A stretch of 64,000 nt of DNA from an uncultured Dysosmobacter sp. (GTDB lineage: Bacteria > Bacillota > Clostridia > Oscillospirales > Oscillospiraceae), in NCBI GenBank assembly GCA_947625655.1, contig CANQPD010000007.1:1-64000 (forward strand). The letters run 5' to 3'. Position 1 is the first letter of the stretch. Every line of letters starts with the position of its first letter. Positions 41,614 through 51,600 of this stretch are shown here, piece after piece. Position numbers and translations under genes: made by a program. The notes under the pieces were generated by a model. The model was not told the origin of the DNA, ran no database searches, and saw only the letters and a list, made by a program, of their open reading frames with translations.

Positions 41614-43584
41614 ATGTCCACCAGCAAGCACATCGATCAGCTCTGCCTGGCCGCCGCCTTTCTGGCGCTGCTTTTGACCTTCGCCCTCGCGGCGGGAGAG
41701 CGCCTGGGCGTCCAGCCCGCCTCCAGGGTCATGGGCTATGAGACCCGCCTGTTCGACACTGCCGCCGTCCACACCGTGGACATCGTCATGAACGACTGGG
41801 AGGGGTTCCTGGAGACCTGCGAAAACGAGGAATACACCGTCTGCGACCTGGTGATCGACAATGAGGCCTATCAAAACGTGGGCATCCGGGCCAAGGGCAA
41901 CACCTCCCTCAGCTCCGTGTCCCAGATGGGCAGCCAGCGGTACAGCTTCAAGATCGAATTCGACCACTACGACAGCGCCAAAACCTATCACGGCCTGGAT
42001 AAGCTGTGCCTGAACAACCTCATCCAGGACAACACCATGCTGAAGGACTACCTGACCTATCAGATGATGGGCGCCTTCGGCGCCGCCGCGCCCCTTTGCA
42101 GCTTCGTCTATATCACCGTCAACGGCGAGGACTGGGGGCTGTACCTGGCGGTGGAGGGGGTGGAGGACGCCTTCCTCCAGCGGAATTACGGCAGCGGCAG
42201 CGGCGAGCTGTACAAGCCGGACAGCCTGAGCATGGGCGGCGGCCCCGGCAACGGCCGGAATTTTGACATGGAGGACTTTGCCGAACGCTTTGGCGATGAA
42301 TCCGCCACGGGCGCCCCGTCCACGGCGGGGGAGGAGGCCGGCGGCTTCGCCCCGCCCGGGTTTTTGGAAAGCGCCGGCGGCCAGGCAGGGCCGGACGGCA
42401 TGGAGCGCGGCGGCTTTGGCGGCGGCATGGGCAGCGACGACGCCAAGCTGCAATACATCGACGACGACCCGGAGAGCTACTCTGCCATCTTCGACAGCGC
42501 CAAGACCGACGTCACCACGGCGGACCGGGAGCGGCTGATCGCCGCGCTGAAGGCGCTGGGAGAGGGGGACGTGGAAAACAGCGTCGATATCGACCAGGTC
42601 CTGCGCTATTTCGTGGTCCACAACTTCGTGGTCAACGGCGACAGCTATACCGGCTCCATGGTCCACAACTATTACCTGTACGAGGAGGACGGCCTGCTGT
42701 CCATGATCCCCTGGGACTATAACCTGGCTTTCGGCGGCTTCCAGTCCGCCGACGCCTCCGCCGCGGTCAACGACCCCATCGACACGCCTCTTTCCGTCAC
42801 CGGCGACGGAACGCGCCCCATGGCGGACTGGATCTTCCGGAGCGAGGCATACACGGCCCTCTACCACCAGTACTTCGCGGAGTTTCTGGAGACGGTGGAT
42901 ATCACCGGGCTGATCGACAGCGCCTGTGCCCTCATCGCGCCCTATGTGGAGCGGGACCCCACCAAATTCTGCACCGCTGAGGAATTTGAGCTGGGCGTTG
43001 AAACCCTGCGGCAGTTCTGCCAACTGCGGACGGAGAGCGTCTCCGGCCAGCTGGACGGCAGCATCCCCGCCACCTCCGACGGCCAGCGCGCCGACGGAGC
43101 CGCCCTGGTGGACGCCTCCGGCCTCACCCTCTCCGACATGGGCTCCATGGGCAGTACCATGGGCGGCGGCTTCGGCGGCCGCGGCGGCGGGCAAAAAGAC
43201 CCGGAACGGTCCATGAGACCTGACAGCGCCATCTCCGCCGAAGGCGGCGGCGCGCCGTCTCAGCCGGACGATGCGCCGGAGACGCGGTCCGGCGCCGGAG
43301 AAGCCCCCGAGACCGGAAACGCCGTACAGACGCTTGTGCCGGAGGAGGGCACCGGCCAGATGCCCGCCCCCGGCGGGGAGCCGCAGGCGGCAGACGGCGA
43401 AGACCGATCCTCCCACGAGGGCCGCATGCCCCAGGGCAGCCCCGCCCTGGACGGCCTTGCCGGACAGAGTCAGATCTCCCGGTCGGTCAGCCGGGATGCC
43501 TTGCTCCTGCTGGGCGCGTCGGCCCTGGTCCTTCTGGCGGGCCTTGCCGCCGCCTTTGCCTATAAGCGCCGGGGCAGTCTCTGA
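41614..43584 (+). CDS. CotH-family kinase-like surface protein
   Basis: The 656-aa protein has an N-terminal membrane segment (LCLAAAFLALLLTFALAAGE), a CotH kinase-like domain (about residues 40-470), a Gly/Pro/Glu-rich low-complexity region and a C-terminal helix (LLLLGASALVLLAGLAAAFA) ending YKRRGSL. CotH motifs are present: RAKGNTSLSS, LCLNNLIQDNTMLKDYL, GLYLAVEGVEDAFL, and IPWDYNLAFGG for metal binding. Family members phosphorylate secreted proteins. A Gly/Met-rich insert (GGGPGNGRN, ERGGFGGGMG) interrupts the domain. It should face outside the cell. Confidence 0.87.
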   Translation: MSTSKHIDQLCLAAAFLALLLTFALAAGERLGVQPASRVMGYETRLFDTAAVHTVDIVMNDWEGFLETCENEEYTVCDLVIDNEAYQNVGIRAKGNTSLSSVSQMGSQRYSFKIEFDHYDSAKTYHGLDKLCLNNLIQDNTMLKDYLTYQMMGAFGAAAPLCSFVYITVNGEDWGLYLAVEGVEDAFLQRNYGSGSGELYKPDSLSMGGGPGNGRNFDMEDFAERFGDESATGAPSTAGEEAGGFAPPGFLESAGGQAGPDGMERGGFGGGMGSDDAKLQYIDDDPESYSAIFDSAKTDVTTADRERLIAALKALGEGDVENSVDIDQVLRYFVVHNFVVNGDSYTGSMVHNYYLYEEDGLLSMIPWDYNLAFGGFQSADASAAVNDPIDTPLSVTGDGTRPMADWIFRSEAYTALYHQYFAEFLETVDITGLIDSACALIAPYVERDPTKFCTAEEFELGVETLRQFCQLRTESVSGQLDGSIPATSDGQRADGAALVDASGLTLSDMGSMGSTMGGGFGGRGGGQKDPERSMRPDSAISAEGGGAPSQPDDAPETRSGAGEAPETGNAVQTLVPEEGTGQMPAPGGEPQAADGEDRSSHEGRMPQGSPALDGLAGQSQISRSVSRDALLLLGASALVLLAGLAAAFAYKRRGSL

Positions 43585-43632
43585 CAGCCCATCCGAAAAC
43601 CGGAGGCGGGGAACGGCTTGGCCGTCCCCCTT

Positions 43633-43685
43633 GAAGCCTGCCTCAAAAGCCCGCCCGGACTTTTGAGGCGGGCTTCAAAAATGCC
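43633..43685. terminator. Long hairpin after the CotH gene
   Basis: A 17-base arm (43633-43649) pairs with 43660-43676 except for one position. An A run follows, so it is a better terminator for leftward transcripts. The bases to 43787 hold no gene. Confidence 0.45.
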
Positions 43686-43787
43686 GCCGGTCATGTGCCG
43701 CGCCAAGGCAGGTGTCTGCCCCCGTTCAGGGCTGGCCGCGCCCTTCGGGCACTCCCGCTTTTCCCCGCGGATCCCCAGACGCGGCGG

Positions 43788-43816
43788 TTGCGCGCCGCCG
43801 CTTTTTTTGGTACAAT
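43788..43816 (+). promoter_or_regulatory. Promoter before the 76-aa gene
   Basis: TTGCGC and TACAAT are 17 bases apart, 64 bases before the start. Confidence 0.55.
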
Positions 43817-43879
43817 ATAAAAACCATGGGAGATGGCAAGCCCCATCTCCTTTTCTTACAGTCATAAGGAGGCACAGCC

Positions 43880-44110
43880 ATGGCCGATATCATCGATTTT
43901 GACCGCTTCGCCCAGCCGCCGGATCTGGACGCAATGACCCGGGACGAGCTTTTGGACGCGCTGGAGGCCGTCCGGGCCCAAATCGCCCGGCTGGACGAGG
44001 AGGAGCCGGAGAACATGGCCGGCGAGGCCTACGAGGCCTGGGGCGACCGCCACGAGGCGCTGGAAGACCTGGCCGACGAGATCCATGACCGCCTGGACGG
44101 CCTGGACTGA
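43880..44110 (+). CDS. Small acidic protein, unknown
   Basis: The 76-aa protein is helical and very acidic (LDALEAVRAQIARLDEEEPE, then LEDLADEIHDRLDGLD). AAGGAGGCACAGCC precedes the ATG. It is the first gene of a short run with a phosphodiesterase and an RNA methyltransferase. No family is recognised; it looks genuine by codon use, ribosome site and promoter. Confidence 0.65.
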   Translation: MADIIDFDRFAQPPDLDAMTRDELLDALEAVRAQIARLDEEEPENMAGEAYEAWGDRHEALEDLADEIHDRLDGLD

Positions 44111-44152
44111 CCAAACGATCCGCGGCTGCCGCGCCGCTGGAGGGAGGAACCC

Positions 44153-44614
44153 ATGAAACGCATCGCCATCCTGTCCGACACCCACGGCCTGCTGCGGCCC
44201 GAGGTCACGGCCCGCCTGACGGGGGCGGATGTCATCCTCCACGCCGGGGATATCAACACCCCGGCCATTGTGGAGGCTCTGCGCGCCTGCGCCCCGCTCT
44301 ATATCGTCCGGGGCAACAATGACAAGGACTGGGCGGCAGCCCTGCCCCACGACCTGACCGTCACCCTGGAGGGCCTTCGCTTTTTCATGGTGCACAACAA
44401 AAAGAATGTGCCCGCGGAGCTCTCCGGCGTGGACGTGGTGGTCTATGGCCACTCCCACAAATACGCCCGCGAGGAGCGGGACGGCGTGCTGTGGCTGAAC
44501 CCCGGCAGCTGCGGCCGGCGGCGCTTCGGCCAGGAGATCACCTTCTGCATGATGACGGCGGAGGACGGGCGGTATCAGCTCGAAAAGATCACCGTTCCCC
44601 AGGAGGGGAAGTGA
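44153..44614 (+). CDS. YfcE/MJ0936-type metallophosphodiesterase
   Basis: The 153-aa protein is a small calcineurin-like phosphodiesterase with the full set of two-metal ligands: ILSDTHG, LHAGDIN, VRGNNDKD, MVHNKK, YGHSHKYA and LNPGSCG. Related enzymes act on phosphodiesters such as cyclic nucleotides in vitro, and the true substrate is usually unknown. GGAGGGAGGAACCC precedes the ATG. Confidence 0.93.
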   Translation: MKRIAILSDTHGLLRPEVTARLTGADVILHAGDINTPAIVEALRACAPLYIVRGNNDKDWAAALPHDLTVTLEGLRFFMVHNKKNVPAELSGVDVVVYGHSHKYAREERDGVLWLNPGSCGRRRFGQEITFCMMTAEDGRYQLEKITVPQEGK

Positions 44615-44706
44615 CCCCATGGAGCAAGGCCCGCCCCGCTTTGGCCGGCGGGCCCGGGGCATCCGGCACGGGATCCGGGGAATACTGATGGAAGAAGGAG
44701 CGCCCT

Positions 44707-45534
44707 ATGCCCAATATTCTGGAGATCACCGATATCGCCGCCCCGGAGCTGGACATCTTCGCCCGTCTGACGGAGGCCCAGCTGCGCTCCCGCCGGGAGC
44801 CGGAAAAGGGCGTCTTCATCGCAGAGAGCCCCAAGGTCATCGGCCGCGCCCTGGACGCCGGATACCGGCCCCTCGCCCTGCTGATGGAGCGAAAGCACAT
44901 CCACGGCCAGGGGGCGGAGATCATCGCCCGCTGCGGCGACATCCCGGTCTACACCGGGGACGGCGCCCTGCTGGCGGCGCTGACCGGCTACCAGCTGACC
45001 CGGGGCGTGCTGTGCGCCATGCGCCGCCCCGTGCTGCCCGGCGTGGAGGAGCTGTGCGCCTCCGCCCGCCGGGTGGCGGTGCTGGAGGGCATCGTGGACT
45101 CCACCAACGTCGGCGCCATCTTCCGCTCCGCCGCGGCCATGCACATGGACGCGGTGCTGGTCACCCCCACCTGCGGCGACCCGCTGTACCGGCGGGCGGT
45201 GCGGGTCAGCATGGGCACCGTGTTCCAGATCCCCTGGACCCGCATCGGCGATACCGCCGCCGACTGGCCCCAGCCGGGACTCCGGCGGCTGAAGGCCCTG
45301 GGTTTCCAAACCGCCGCCATGGCCCTCAGCGATACCGCCGTCAGCATCGAGGACCCCCGCCTGCGGCGGGCGGAGAAGCTGGCGGTCATCCTGGGCACCG
45401 AGGGCGACGGCTTGTCCGCCGCCACCATCGCCGGCTGCGACTACACCGTCAAGATCCCCATGTCCCACAGCGTGGATTCCCTGAACGTGGCTGCCGCCGG
45501 CGCGGTGGCCTTCTGGGAGCTCCGCGCCCGCTGA
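44707..45534 (+). CDS. SpoU/TrmH-family RNA 2'-O-methyltransferase
   Basis: The 275-aa protein has an N-terminal substrate-binding domain (LRSRREPEKGVFIAESPKVI) and a SPOUT knot with motif 1 NVGAIFRSA, motif 2 ILGTEGDGLS and motif 3 SVDSLNVAAAGAVAF. It should methylate a ribose in rRNA or tRNA. The target cannot be inferred. GAAGGAGCGCCC precedes the start. It lies 92 bases after the phosphodiesterase gene. Confidence 0.9.
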   Translation: MPNILEITDIAAPELDIFARLTEAQLRSRREPEKGVFIAESPKVIGRALDAGYRPLALLMERKHIHGQGAEIIARCGDIPVYTGDGALLAALTGYQLTRGVLCAMRRPVLPGVEELCASARRVAVLEGIVDSTNVGAIFRSAAAMHMDAVLVTPTCGDPLYRRAVRVSMGTVFQIPWTRIGDTAADWPQPGLRRLKALGFQTAAMALSDTAVSIEDPRLRRAEKLAVILGTEGDGLSAATIAGCDYTVKIPMSHSVDSLNVAAAGAVAFWELRAR

Positions 45535-45581
45535 AAATTTCGGCCTGCGCATACAGGCCGCGTAAAAAACCAGCGCTTTCC

Positions 45582-45610
45582 TTGCAACTTTCCCCCAAAG
45601 GGAATATAAT
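45582..45610 (+). promoter_or_regulatory. Promoter of the potassium uptake operon
   Basis: TTGCAA and TATAAT are 17 bases apart, 39 bases before the trkH-like start. Confidence 0.75.
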
Positions 45611-45648
45611 GACCTATCTCGACCGCACAGGTCTTACGGGAGGTGTGC

Positions 45649-46977
45649 ATGAACCGCCGCCGTTTACAACTCAATGCCGTCCAGACGCTGGCCCTCGGCT
45701 TCGCCGCGCTGATCCTTGCCGGCGGACTGCTGCTGATGCTGCCGGCGGCCTCCCGCGACGGCCGCCCGCTGCCCTTTCTGGACGCGCTGTTCACCGCCGC
45801 CTCCGCCTCCTGCGTCACGGGGCTGGTGCTGTATGACACCTGGACCCAGTTCACCGTCTTCGGCCAGGTGGTTATCCTGCTGCTGATCCAGGTGGGCGGC
45901 CTTGGCTTCATGACCCTCTCCATCCTGGTCTCCATCCTGCTCCACCGCCGCATCGGCCTCCACCGCCGGGCGGTGCTGATGGACACCGTCGGCGCCCTTC
46001 AGGTGGGCGGCGTGGTGCGGCTGACCCGCCGCGCCCTGCTGGTCACCGCCGTGTGCGAGGGGGCCGGCGCGCTGCTGCTGACGCTTTGGTTCTGCCCGCG
46101 GTACGGTCTTGCCCGGGGCCTTTGGATGGCCCTGTTCCACGCCGTCTCCGCCTTCTGCAACGCCGGCTTCGACCTGCTGGGCACCGGCGCGTCGCTGACC
46201 ACGGCGGCGGGCGCGCCGCTTTTGAATGTCGTCCTGATGGCCCTGGTCATCTGCGGCGGTTTGGGCTTTCTGGTGTGGGACGATCTGCTGACCCATGGCC
46301 GCCATGTCCGCCGTTGGCGGCTCCACTCCAAGATCGTCCTGTCCTTCACCATGGCGCTGTTCGCCGGCGGCGCCCTGGCGTTTTACGTGCTGGAGCGGGA
46401 CCGGGCCTTCGCCGGGGCGCCCACAGGCCAAAAGATCCTGATGGCGGCCTTCCAATCAGTGACGGCCCGCACCGCCGGCTTCAATACCGCCGACCTGACC
46501 GCCCTCAGCCAGAGCGGCACATTGCTGACGCTGATCCTCATGTTCATCGGCGCGGGCTCCGGCTCCACCGGCGGCGGCATCAAGGTCAACACCTTCGCGG
46601 CGCTGCTGCTCAGCGCCTTTGCCCAGGCCCGCCGGAGGGAGGATGTGAACATCTTCCGCCGCCGCCTGGACCGGGATGATATCCACAAGGCATACTCCAA
46701 TGTCACGCTGTACTTCCTGGCCTGTCTCGCGGGCTGCATGGTGCTGTGTGCCCAGGGCGTCTCCATGGACGACGCCCTGTTTGAGGCCATCTCCGCCATC
46801 GGCACCGTGGGCCTCACCCGGGGCCTGACGCCCTCGCTGCCAGAGCTCTCCAAGCTGGCGGTCCTGCTGCTGATGTTTGCGGGCCGGGTGGGCAGCATGT
46901 CCGTTGCCATGGCCGTCACCCGGGACCAGCCCCAGGCCAAGCTCCGGAACGTCCCGGAAAAAATTCTGATCGGATAG
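45649..46977 (+). CDS. Trk/Ktr-type potassium transporter, membrane subunit
   Basis: The 442-aa protein moves K+ (often with Na+) into the cell. It has the four-fold membrane-pore-membrane design of TrkH/KtrB. SASCVTGLVLYD, SAFCNAGFDLLG, TARTAGFNTADL and ISAIGTVGLTRGL are the four pore signatures, and GAGSGSTGGGIKVNT is highly typical. The ATG at 45649 follows GGGAGGTGTGC; a GTG two codons earlier is less likely. It lies 12 bases before its regulatory partner. Confidence 0.93.
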   Translation: MNRRRLQLNAVQTLALGFAALILAGGLLLMLPAASRDGRPLPFLDALFTAASASCVTGLVLYDTWTQFTVFGQVVILLLIQVGGLGFMTLSILVSILLHRRIGLHRRAVLMDTVGALQVGGVVRLTRRALLVTAVCEGAGALLLTLWFCPRYGLARGLWMALFHAVSAFCNAGFDLLGTGASLTTAAGAPLLNVVLMALVICGGLGFLVWDDLLTHGRHVRRWRLHSKIVLSFTMALFAGGALAFYVLERDRAFAGAPTGQKILMAAFQSVTARTAGFNTADLTALSQSGTLLTLILMFIGAGSGSTGGGIKVNTFAALLLSAFAQARRREDVNIFRRRLDRDDIHKAYSNVTLYFLACLAGCMVLCAQGVSMDDALFEAISAIGTVGLTRGLTPSLPELSKLAVLLLMFAGRVGSMSVAMAVTRDQPQAKLRNVPEKILIG

Positions 46978-46989
46978 GGAGGACCTGTT

Positions 46990-47640
46990 ATGAAATCCTT
47001 TTTGGTGCTGGGCCTGGGCCGCTTCGGGCGGCATCTGGCGGGCAAGCTGATGGACCTGGGCAACGAGGTCATGGTGGTGGACCAGGACGAGGAGCGGGTG
47101 GCCCGGATGGCCTCCAGGGTCACCGCCGCCTGCGTGGGGGACTGCCAGGACGAGCAGGTGCTGGAATCCCTGGGCGTGGGGAATTTTGATGTGTGCTTTG
47201 TCTGCGTCCGGGATGATTTCCAGTGCTCGCTGGAGACCACCGCCGCCCTGAAGGACCTGGGAGCCAAGTGCGTGGTGGCCCGGGCGGATCAGGAGAAGCA
47301 GATCAAATTCCTGAAGAAGATCGGCGCGGACTATGTGGTCCACACGGAGATGGACATGGCCTTCCGCACGGCCATGCGCTTTTCCGCCCGCAATGCCTTC
47401 GACTACTTTGAGCTGACGCCCCAGTACGCGGTCTTCGAGATCGAGACGCCGGAGGATTGGGAGGGCCGCACCGTCATGGAGGTGGACGTCCGCCGCCGGT
47501 ACAACGTGAATATCCTGGGCGTGAAAAACGGCGATGTGATCGTGCCCCTTCTGGACCCGGCCTACCGTTTCCGCCCCGACGCCCACCTGATCATCGCCGG
47601 CGACAAGGAGGCGGGCCTCCAGCTGATGAACGAGGCCTGA
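46990..47640 (+). CDS. TrkA/KtrA-type regulatory subunit
   Basis: The 216-aa cytoplasmic protein gates the potassium channel in response to NAD(H)/ATP and possibly cyclic-di-AMP. The N-terminal RCK domain has the nucleotide motif LGLGRFGRHLA and the acidic ribose ligand VVDQDEERV. The C-terminal RCK_C domain (about residues 135-216) includes EVDVRRRYNVNILGVKNGD. The length matches KtrA. A perfect GC hairpin terminator follows. Confidence 0.93.
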   Translation: MKSFLVLGLGRFGRHLAGKLMDLGNEVMVVDQDEERVARMASRVTAACVGDCQDEQVLESLGVGNFDVCFVCVRDDFQCSLETTAALKDLGAKCVVARADQEKQIKFLKKIGADYVVHTEMDMAFRTAMRFSARNAFDYFELTPQYAVFEIETPEDWEGRTVMEVDVRRRYNVNILGVKNGDVIVPLLDPAYRFRPDAHLIIAGDKEAGLQLMNEA

Positions 47641-47671
47641 GCGGCCCGCGTCTGTACAAATCCATCAACAA

Positions 47672-47710
47672 CGGGACGGCTCGAAAACCGAGCCGTCCCG
47701 CATTTCTTTC
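47672..47710 (+). terminator. Terminator of the potassium operon
   Basis: A perfect 12-bp stem (47672-47683 with 47689-47700, loop AAAAC) is followed by CATTTCTTTCC. Confidence 0.8.
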
Positions 47711-47895
47711 CGCCCGCGCCTGTTCCGGCCCCGCGGCGATGCCGGGGATGAAAAAATTTCCCCCGGACAGCGGCCATATCTTAGCTGATTTGCCCATGGG
47801 CCGCAAGTTGTTTTTCAACAAATTTTGTGGTACAATTGTTCCATCATTCCGCCGGCCCGCAACCAGCGCGGGACCCGGCCCCGGAGGTCTTTTCC

Positions 47896-48579
47896 ATGCT
47901 GAAACCCACCCGCCTGAAAGCCCTGTATGAAAGCCCCCTGCCGCCCATGGCCCTGACGGATTACGGCGCGCTCTCCAAGTTTTTGAACAGCGGCGCCCGC
48001 CGGTGCAGGGAGTCCGGCAGGAACTTCGACCTGTTTCTGGACTGGGCCATCCACGTTCTTGTGACCAGCCTTGCCGCTGACAGCGGCTCCCGCATCTTCC
48101 TGCCCAAGACCAGGACCGGCCCCTTTGCCCTGGACGACCTGATCCCCATTTCCGAGCTTCCCCCTGCCGGAACGGCCCGGGTCCGCCTGGCGGAGACACG
48201 GCTCATCGCCCCGGTCTGGAACAACAGCGACCTGGAGCTGGCCCTGGAGGCCTTCTACGACAGCGGCTTCGAGGACGCCAGGATCGACCAGCCCTTCGGC
48301 GGGGCCTACATCCAGGAGCTGAACCTGGCCATCATCGACTCCCCCTCCGACGTGGACGTGCCCTACGTCCTGCGGATCTGGGGCAAGGGCAGCATCCAGC
48401 TGAACAGCTATTCCCTGAAGGATCTGGAGCCCGTCCTCCGCACGGACGGGGAGACCTGGTATCTCCGGGAGGAGGACGGCGGAGAGACGGAGCTTCCCGT
48501 GCTGGAGCCCCGGATGGCGGCCCTCTACAACTGCGCCCTGCACCGCTGGTGCGGCAAGGTGGCCCACGAACACGAATAA
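47896..48579 (+). CDS. Conserved protein of unknown function
   Basis: The 227-aa protein starts at an ATG after GGAGGTCTTTTCC. It has no signal peptide or membrane segment. It contains SGSRIFLPKTRTGPFALDDL, RLIAPVWNNSDLELALEAFY, INTYIQEL-like strand IQELNLAIIDSPSD and a C-terminal CALHRWCGKV. I recognise no family. It is convergent with the giant gene and shares a terminator hairpin with it. Confidence 0.7.
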   Translation: MLKPTRLKALYESPLPPMALTDYGALSKFLNSGARRCRESGRNFDLFLDWAIHVLVTSLAADSGSRIFLPKTRTGPFALDDLIPISELPPAGTARVRLAETRLIAPVWNNSDLELALEAFYDSGFEDARIDQPFGGAYIQELNLAIIDSPSDVDVPYVLRIWGKGSIQLNSYSLKDLEPVLRTDGETWYLREEDGGETELPVLEPRMAALYNCALHRWCGKVAHEHE

Positions 48580-48586
48580 ATAAGGG

Positions 48587-48618
48587 AAGCCCCGGGGCCG
48601 CGGCCCCGGGGCTTGTTC
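48587..48618. terminator. Shared convergent terminator
   Basis: A 13-bp perfect GC stem (48587-48599 with 48602-48614) lies between the two converging stop codons. A T-rich stretch follows on the plus strand. Confidence 0.7.
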
Positions 48619-51600
48619 TTATTCCAGCAGCTCCCGCATCCGCAGCAGCAGCTTCAGATCGTTTTCCAGACACACTGACGCCGCCAGGCTCGGGTCATAC
48701 CGCAGGGCGGAGCCCTTGTCCGGGGCCAGGGGCAGGATCACTGCCTCGCTGAGGCGGGAGAGGGTCAGGTTCCGGGCATACCGCTCCCGATAGGCGTTCT
48801 CCAGCGCCAGCAGGATGTCCCGGGCGTTCTCCAGGCAGGTGCGGGAGAACTGGAACACCGCCTCCCGGCCGCACTCCTTGTAGAACCGGGGGAAGGCGTA
48901 GGGGAGGATCAGGTTTACCGCCGGGGCCAGACCCGGAACGGAGCTCTCCGCCCCGCCCAGGGTGTCTCCGCCGATGAAGGGATACATGGTGGACTCCACA
49001 AACCAGGCCCGCAGGTCCGGCACGAAGTACACGCAGTCCACACTGCGCCCCTTGGCGGTCATCAGGTCCCGGCCCCGGCCGGACAGCAGGCCCACCAGCA
49101 CCTGGTGGATGTCCAGCCCCTCCCGCCGGAACAGGGGGTCCAGCACGTTCAGGCGGTTGCCGGAGTGGAGCAGGTCATCCACCAGCACCACGGGCCGCCG
49201 GAAGGAGCGGACGGTGCGGATCTGGCTCTCCAGCGGCGCGTAGCCGGGGAAGGGCGCGATGGTGAAGGATTTGAGATCCGGCGCGAAGACCTTGTCGGTG
49301 TGGATGGTCTTGGTGACGGTGTTGGGCACGGCGTTGCCCCGCAGGATCTTGCCGAAGGGGACGCACATCCTGGGCCCCAGCACCCGGGGCTTCGTGGGCT
49401 CGGCGGGCACGCCGTTCAATTCCGTGATCTTCCGCACCAGCCGGTGATAGATGACCTCCGCGTTGAGGGACAGCACCAGCGTTCCGGGATACAGGCGGCA
49501 GATGGCCCGCTGGAGCCCCAGGTGGGCCGCCCGGATGGCGGACAGGACCTGGCGGTCGGAGGAGAAGGGCTCCTTCAGCGTGGTGGGGATGTTCTGCAGC
49601 AGCGCCACCGGGGAGCGCATATCCACCAGCAGCAGGGGGCGGGGGGCGTCGGCCTCCGCCCGGACGAAGCCCTGCCGTTCCAGCAGGTCCAGGGTCTGTT
49701 CATCGCCGGGGACGGCGGACCACCACACGGCGTAACCGCAGTCCTCCGCCATGGCCAGGGACAGCGCCTCCGTCAGCAGCAGCTGGCCCACGTCGTAATT
49801 CCCGCCGGGGGCGCGGACGGTATACAGCCCCGTCAGCAGCCGGATGCGCCCCGCCGTGCGGACGCGGACGTAGTTGGCAAGCTTCTCGTCGCCCAGGGCG
49901 TCATACAGCCCGCCGGAATTGACGGTCCGCAGGGTGAGGAAGCCCAGCACCCTGGCATGGACGCTGGTGTCCCGCAGGACGCACAGGCCGTCCCGGCCGT
50001 CCGGCTCCAGCGCGTCGGGGATGGCGGCCCGCAGCTCCTCCCACAGCGCCCGGTCCGGCCGCTCCACCATGGAGAAGTCCAGATAGCTGGCCCGGATGAG
50101 CTGCTTATACTGGGGCTCCCGCAGGTACAGGCTGTTGCGGAAGATGAAGTCCTGCACCGCCGGGTCGATGAGGTTGGAGATGTCCCGCCCCAGGTCGATG
50201 TTCTCCCGGATGCGGGTGGAGCTGATGTCCTCCAGATGGGTGGGCAGCTGCAGCTGGATGACGTCCCCGATGATGCAGCCCAGATCCGCGTCGATCTCGC
50301 GGCCCTCGGCGTCGCTGGAGCGGCGGAAGACGATGTGGTTCAGGCCGTGGACGGACCCTTCCGTGGGCGGGGCCCTGTAGGACGAGGCGTTGGCCACCAC
50401 GTCGGACCCCACCGCCAGATACAGCTCCCACCCGTCAAACACCTGCCGCAGGCGGCCGAGGTCGTCAGGGGTGGCCAGGTTCACCGGGATGTCGTGGGGG
50501 AAGAGGTACACGTCGAACTCGTCGGCCACGGACATGCTGACGATCTGCCGCCGCACCAGGGAGGGCTGGGCCTTCTTGGACCAGGAGAACTCGTCGATGG
50601 CGAGATATACCTCAAAGCCCAGATCCCGGATGGCCTGGACGATGCCCTTGTGGGAAAGGGAGAAGGGGTCGAAGGTGCCGGGGAAGAAAGCGGCCTTGCT
50701 GTGGCGCTCAAACTGGAAGGGGCCGCTCTCGATGCGGTGGTGGACGATAAAGCGGTAGATGTGGCTGAGGGCCGCGGCGGTGTAGAAGAACGTCAGCTCC
50801 TGTTCGGGCTGCTCGTTGATGAGGAACAGGATCTTCTTGGCCGTCAGGGTGAACAGGTCGGTCTTGTCCTCATAGCTCAGCACGCCGGAGCCGAACAGCC
50901 CCTCGCCCAGGATCTGCAGGGCCTCCTGGCGGACGCTCTCCCGGAAGGAGGAGAGCCCTTTCAAGAGAAGCCCCGCCATCCGCCGCTTCCGGGCGGCGAG
51001 GGCGGCTTCCGCCTCGCCGAAGCGCTCTCCATAGACAGCGTAGTGCTCCAGCATAGAGCCCACGGTGGACAGCGCGGCGGCCATCACGCCGGAGTTGGAG
51101 GAGGAGAGCAGGAAGCCCATGTGGTCCAGGATCTCGTCCAGCTCCCGGGGGGGCAGCCACAGGGCGAACTGGCCCATGTACTGGGGGATGTACTGGGCGA
51201 TCTCCGCCTGCCCGGTCTCCAGGGCCTTGGCAAGCTCCACGGTGATCTCGTTCCGGTGCTCCGGCGTCAGCATGGGGGCCAGGAGCTGCAGGGCGGCGCC
51301 CGCCATCCGGCGGACCACCACGTTTTCACTGACCTTGATGAGGTTTGAAAAGTGGGTGGCGATATGAAGGGGGTTGGTGTGGATGCCGTGGGACGCCTGA
51401 TTCAGCAGATACTCCACGCCCACGGCCTTCAGCACCCAGGGCGTGGCGGTCTTCAGGTTGTCCAGAAAGACGTTGCTGACGGCCTCCGCCTGGTCCAGCC
51501 GCCGCCAGAGATCGTCCGCGTCCGGCCCCAGCCGGCGCTCCAGCTCCGCCTGGAGGAACAGCAGCGGCGTGCTGTCCAGGCAGTCGGCCCGCGCCGTGGC

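Noticed and set aside
40906-43416. 836-codon open frame on the minus strand over DUF4956 and CotH
   Set aside because: High GC at third positions keeps the antisense frame open. The product has no recognisable domain, while both plus-strand genes have clear family motifs and ribosome sites.
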